From: Rudanella paleaurantiibacter
GTDB lineage: Bacteria; Bacteroidota; Bacteroidia; Cytophagales; Spirosomataceae
Assembly: GCF_009184635.1 (NCBI RefSeq)
Contig: NZ_WELI01000003.1
Coordinates: 558,001 to 622,000, forward strand
Direction of reading: 5' to 3'
Length of the DNA: 64,000 nt
Both the position numbers and the translations under genes were made by a program. This document shows positions 61,116 to 64,000 of this stretch, in pieces. The notes under the pieces were generated by a model. The model had not been told where the DNA came from. It saw only the letters and a list, made by a program, of their open reading frames with translations, and made no database searches. How positions within the stretch are numbered: position 1 is the stretch's first letter; each line of letters begins with the position of its first letter.

Positions 61116-63362
61116 TCATCGGCTGGCAACGGGCCCGTCGATGGGGGCCGTAATTACTCCCAAATACCGGCCCATCCAGTACGGTAACAGCCAAATATCG
61201 CCCGCGCTATGTTCCGACACGCCGTTGCTGCGGGTGCGGTCGAGGCTAAACATATTGCCGTTATGCCGCTGAATAGGCCGCTCGTCGGGTGGCAGCACCT
61301 CCTTAGTAGTCTGCCGACGGAAATTGTCGGGAATGCGCTCAATGTCTTTGCGGTGGCTGTTGCGAATGTCCCAATCGATAAGGTCGAGGGGGTGCTCGCG
61401 CAGGTACCAGGCAGCCTCGTTGAGGTCAAAAGTTTTGGTGCCAGTCAGGGCCGTAAAGATATTCCAGGCTCCTTCTTTTTCGGGCCGCTCGGCTTCCCAG
61501 TGGTCGATTATCGATTTTTTGAAATGCGTGCGCAGGGTGTCGTTAAACGCATACCGGTACAGGCCCCAGTAGCCAACAAAGTACATCTCATCGTCGGAGT
61601 GATTCCAGCCATCCGACATTAGTTTGCTGTGCTCGTCGGCATTGTCGGGGGCTTTCCCGATATGGCTCATGGGCCGCATCAGGTTCTCGAAATAGCCGTG
61701 CTTGTTCATCAGCTCGAAGGCCTTCTGCTTGTACTTCTCTTTTTTGGTGAAATGATAGGCCGTCTGCAGCATGGCCACAATGTTCGATGAGTTCAGCTTG
61801 CGGTCGCCAACGTTGGTCGGGAAACTGTTGACGTACGAAGGGTTCCACTTACCCCACATAGTCGGCTTACCATCGTAATCAATCAGGTACATATCGTGGG
61901 TGATGATATGGCTCATGAGCGTGTCGATGAGCGTAATGGCCCGGCTCTTGAGGTTGCGATCATCCATCAGTTCGGCCATTGCCCCGAAGGCGAAAATATG
62001 CCCGATCACCTCGTCGCTACTGGTGGTGGCCTTGAAGTCCCAGCCCGGCTGGGGCGAGGGCTGCCAGCGTTCGGGGTCGCTCAGGCGGGCAATGTAGCCT
62101 TTGCGTTCAAACGAGCGGGCCGGAAAACCCGGTACGGGCGTTACGGTGTACAACCGCTCCATGGCGTCGAGCGATTCGCGGCAGTTTTGCAGAGCCTCTT
62201 TGTCTTTCGTGACGGCATACCGGAAAATTTCGCCCGCCAGATACATCGACGTCCATAGGCCATCGTTATCGGAGTCGGCCAGGAACCCCGTATCGATATT
62301 GCCTTTTTCCATGCCACTCAACGACGCGTTGAAGCCATTGCGAATATGCCGCGACCGCACCTGGGTGTCGTAGAATTTGGCCTTATCGTATAAGGTCATC
62401 CGTTTGCTCTCCATGCGGGTGAGTCCGGCCGTGGTCAGAATCAGCACCGAACCCGCTGGCCCGGCCGTAATCTGGGTCACGGCGTTGCCCGGTAGCCAGC
62501 GTTCGCCGTTGTAATAATCATACTTTCCGTCGGGCCGGAGCGCAAAGGCGCCCTGCGATGTACCAAACCAGAGCCGCCCGTTTACGTCGGCCACGGCCGT
62601 AATATCAGTGGCTGGGAGTTTCCGACGCACCGCCCCCACGGGCTTGCGCGTAGCCGGATCGAACTCCAGATACCCGTCTGTAGTACCCAACACGAGCTTC
62701 TGCCCTTTATCGGTCAGGTCGAAGGCCGTAAACGGGCCTCCTGTGTACACGGTCGTCAGGGCCGGGTTGCGCAGGGGCAGCACCTGCACCGACCGCTCGC
62801 CCAGAATCCAGAACTGCCCCGCCGACGGCTGGTACCGAATGGCCACTACCTGATCATTGGTCAGGCTGCCTTTCCAGCGGATCGTCTTGTCCTGCACCAA
62901 ATGCAGCGCTTTCCCATCGGACACGAGAAACGTGAAATCGGGCGCCCCCGCAAAGAGCCGGGCACCGGGCAACTGATGCTCAGCATGGAGCTTGCCCGCC
63001 CAGGCATTGCTCAGAACGGCCCGGTCGTCGAGGTACACGAGTTGGCCCTCGTGCATTCCGACAGCGGTTAGTTTGCGGTCTTTCATGGGCCGGTAGCTGC
63101 GGTCGGGGCGTACCTGCCCCGGTACCAGAAACTGCCCACCGGCGGGCCGCTCTAACCCCGCCCCCGACAGTAGTTGTATCACCCCGTTGCGGTCGCAGGC
63201 GAGGCCCGTCAGGCTCGCATCGGGCTTGTCGGTATAGTATTTTACGCTGTACTCCTGGACAAACGGTTTGTCCTGATAAACGGACTGTGCTGCGGCTGAG
63301 AGTGCGCCAAAAAGCAGGGCTCCCCCAGACACCAAGGCCGCGCAGAAAGAATGAAATCGCAT
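61116..63362 (-). CDS. Secreted beta-propeller plus six-hairpin protein (putative glycan enzyme)
   Basis: This is a 748-residue protein with a signal peptide (about 1-25). The first half (about 30-330) is a propeller-like set of short repeats (QLVYLDDRAVL, FTFLVSDGKALHLVQ, FWILGERSVQVLPL, VLGTTDGYLEFDP, LWFGTSQGAFALRPDGKYDYY). The second half (about 360-720) is alpha-helical and resembles the (alpha/alpha)6 barrel of glycoside hydrolases or lyases (DGLWTSMYLAGEIFRYAVTKDKEALQNCRESLDAMERLY). Catalytic residues are unclear. It follows the metallophosphoesterase repeat region on the same strand. An exact function is not assigned. Confidence 0.65.
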   Translation of the reverse strand: MRFHSFCAALVSGGALLFGALSAAAQSVYQDKPFVQEYSVKYYTDKPDASLTGLACDRNGVIQLLSGAGLERPAGGQFLVPGQVRPDRSYRPMKDRKLTAVGMHEGQLVYLDDRAVLSNAWAGKLHAEHQLPGARLFAGAPDFTFLVSDGKALHLVQDKTIRWKGSLTNDQVVAIRYQPSAGQFWILGERSVQVLPLRNPALTTVYTGGPFTAFDLTDKGQKLVLGTTDGYLEFDPATRKPVGAVRRKLPATDITAVADVNGRLWFGTSQGAFALRPDGKYDYYNGERWLPGNAVTQITAGPAGSVLILTTAGLTRMESKRMTLYDKAKFYDTQVRSRHIRNGFNASLSGMEKGNIDTGFLADSDNDGLWTSMYLAGEIFRYAVTKDKEALQNCRESLDAMERLYTVTPVPGFPARSFERKGYIARLSDPERWQPSPQPGWDFKATTSSDEVIGHIFAFGAMAELMDDRNLKSRAITLIDTLMSHIITHDMYLIDYDGKPTMWGKWNPSYVNSFPTNVGDRKLNSSNIVAMLQTAYHFTKKEKYKQKAFELMNKHGYFENLMRPMSHIGKAPDNADEHSKLMSDGWNHSDDEMYFVGYWGLYRYAFNDTLRTHFKKSIIDHWEAERPEKEGAWNIFTALTGTKTFDLNEAAWYLREHPLDLIDWDIRNSHRKDIERIPDNFRRQTTKEVLPPDERPIQRHNGNMFSLDRTRSNGVSEHSAGDIWLLPYWMGRYLGVITAPIDGPVASR

Positions 63363-63817
63363 AAGCGGAACGGGTTTTCGGAATGAATGAATAGAAGATC
63401 GGTGGGCCTATACCTGAGCAGACCCGCGCCCAGCTTACTACCCGCCGGGCATGGCCGGACAATAGCTCCGGCTACAAACTATGTTGTAGGTTATACGCCA
63501 GGCCAGACGGATTAGGCTATTAACAAAAAAGGAATTTTTTATCCTTTACCAACATTCGTTCAACCAATCGGTTGCGGTCGAAAAAGCCTTCTCTGAACGC
63601 ATACACCAATTAATATTCTGCGCAAATAGAGGGTATTTTTACGCAAAGTGCGAAAATCCGTCCGAACCAAACCCTCTATATTTGTTTGATCCTAAGCCAG
63701 ATACACCCAATTTAATTTTGACCTAAACCCTTAAAACAATATAAAATACACTGCCCGACAACAGGCTTGTATTATTATTTTGTTAACTATTCTGCTGAAC
63801 CCTTACCTTTTCTTTCC
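63363..63817. other. AT-rich intergenic region before an ECF sigma factor gene
   Basis: No convincing gene is seen. The region becomes AT-rich after about 63520. TATATTTG at 63677-63684 matches the -7 box TAnnTTTG and could serve the sigma factor gene at 63818, although no clear -33 element is present. The 5' region of the minus-strand gene at 63362 must also lie here. No RNA gene was recognised. Confidence 0.45.
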
Positions 63818-64000
63818 ATGACTGTCGACCTCGCTACCCGAACTCTTATTGGTCATGTTGTCCATGGCGATCAGGCTGCGTTTGCTCAGCTTTACCGCAC
63901 TTATCGGACGCCAGCCCTGAAGTTCTGCCTGCATCTGCTCAAAGACCGCGACGAGGCCGAAAACATGGTACATGATCTGTTTGTGAAGTTGTGGGAACGG
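63818..64000 (+). CDS. ECF-type RNA polymerase sigma factor, 5' part (truncated by window end)
   Basis: The first 61 residues of an extracytoplasmic-function sigma-70 are visible: GDQAAFAQLYRTYRTPALKFCLHLLKDRDEAENMVHDLFVKLWE, i.e. region 2 with the core-polymerase contact and -10-binding helix. In Bacteroidota such genes are often followed by a FecR-like anti-sigma and a SusC/SusD pair. What follows here lies outside the window. ATG at 63818 starts the usual MTVDLATRTLIGHVVHGD sequence. Confidence 0.85.
   Translation, partial: MTVDLATRTLIGHVVHGDQAAFAQLYRTYRTPALKFCLHLLKDRDEAENMVHDLFVKLWER

Overview
The window is about 56-57% G+C with AT-rich gaps. It reads as chromosome from a Cytophagales-type Bacteroidota, most like the Spirosoma/Rudanella/Fibrella group. 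The support is a GldA-type gliding ABC ATPase, two SusC/SusD pairs, DUF1800-DUF1501 genes, a Bacteroidota-type TonB, TAnnTTTG-type -7 boxes and few Shine-Dalgarno sequences. No rRNA, tRNA, CRISPR array, insertion sequence or prophage was seen. Family names come from reading motifs, not from database searches.

Layout. 1-6.8 kb: the 3' end of one giant surface protein, then a complete 1979-residue relative with SdrD-like B domains and a cysteine-bounded tandem repeat. 7-13 kb: pyrB, gldA, an amino-acid permease, an unusual lipoprotein methyltransferase, a VTT membrane protein and a phage-holin-4 protein. 13-20.5 kb: two DUF1800 genes, one DUF1501 gene coupled to the second, and a histidine kinase between them. 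20.5-28.2 kb (minus strand): Zn peptidase, voltage-gated K+ channel, M28 peptidase, FAD oxidoreductase, and a rfaE2 / UPF0104 / panD run interrupted by a RelE/ParE toxin-antitoxin pair. 28.4-33.3 kb: carboxy(nor)spermidine dehydrogenase and decarboxylase (polyamine synthesis) with a secreted protein and a TonB between them, then a DUF4136 lipoprotein. 33.4-36.5 kb: aroB, a Tat-exported aminotransferase and a lipoprotein. 36.5-47.4 kb: two divergent SusC/SusD systems. 47.5-50.6 kb: a PIN-domain toxin-antitoxin pair, a sugar epimerase/reductase and a DegT aminotransferase. 50.9-63.4 kb: glycan-related genes, including a putative glycoside hydrolase, AraC/XylR regulator, ROK kinase, GH20 hexosaminidase, NagX/HGSNAT-like acyltransferase, purple acid phosphatase and a propeller plus six-hairpin protein. 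The window ends inside an ECF sigma factor.

The most unusual feature lies between genes. At least eleven intergenic gaps hold inverted repeats whose arms are built from low-complexity short oligomers (GTTTATGG-type, CGATGAGT-type, GGAGTGAGG-type, GTCTAATGTCC-type, AATGAGT heptamers). Some fill the gap from stop codon to stop codon. The arms are near-identical within a locus but differ between loci. This suggests a hairpin-making process acting on intergenic DNA, plus dispersed repeat families. A separate 42-bp perfect palindrome, a GACCACCCCCTAACCCC repeat with paired loops, and a long leader hairpin before one susC add to this.
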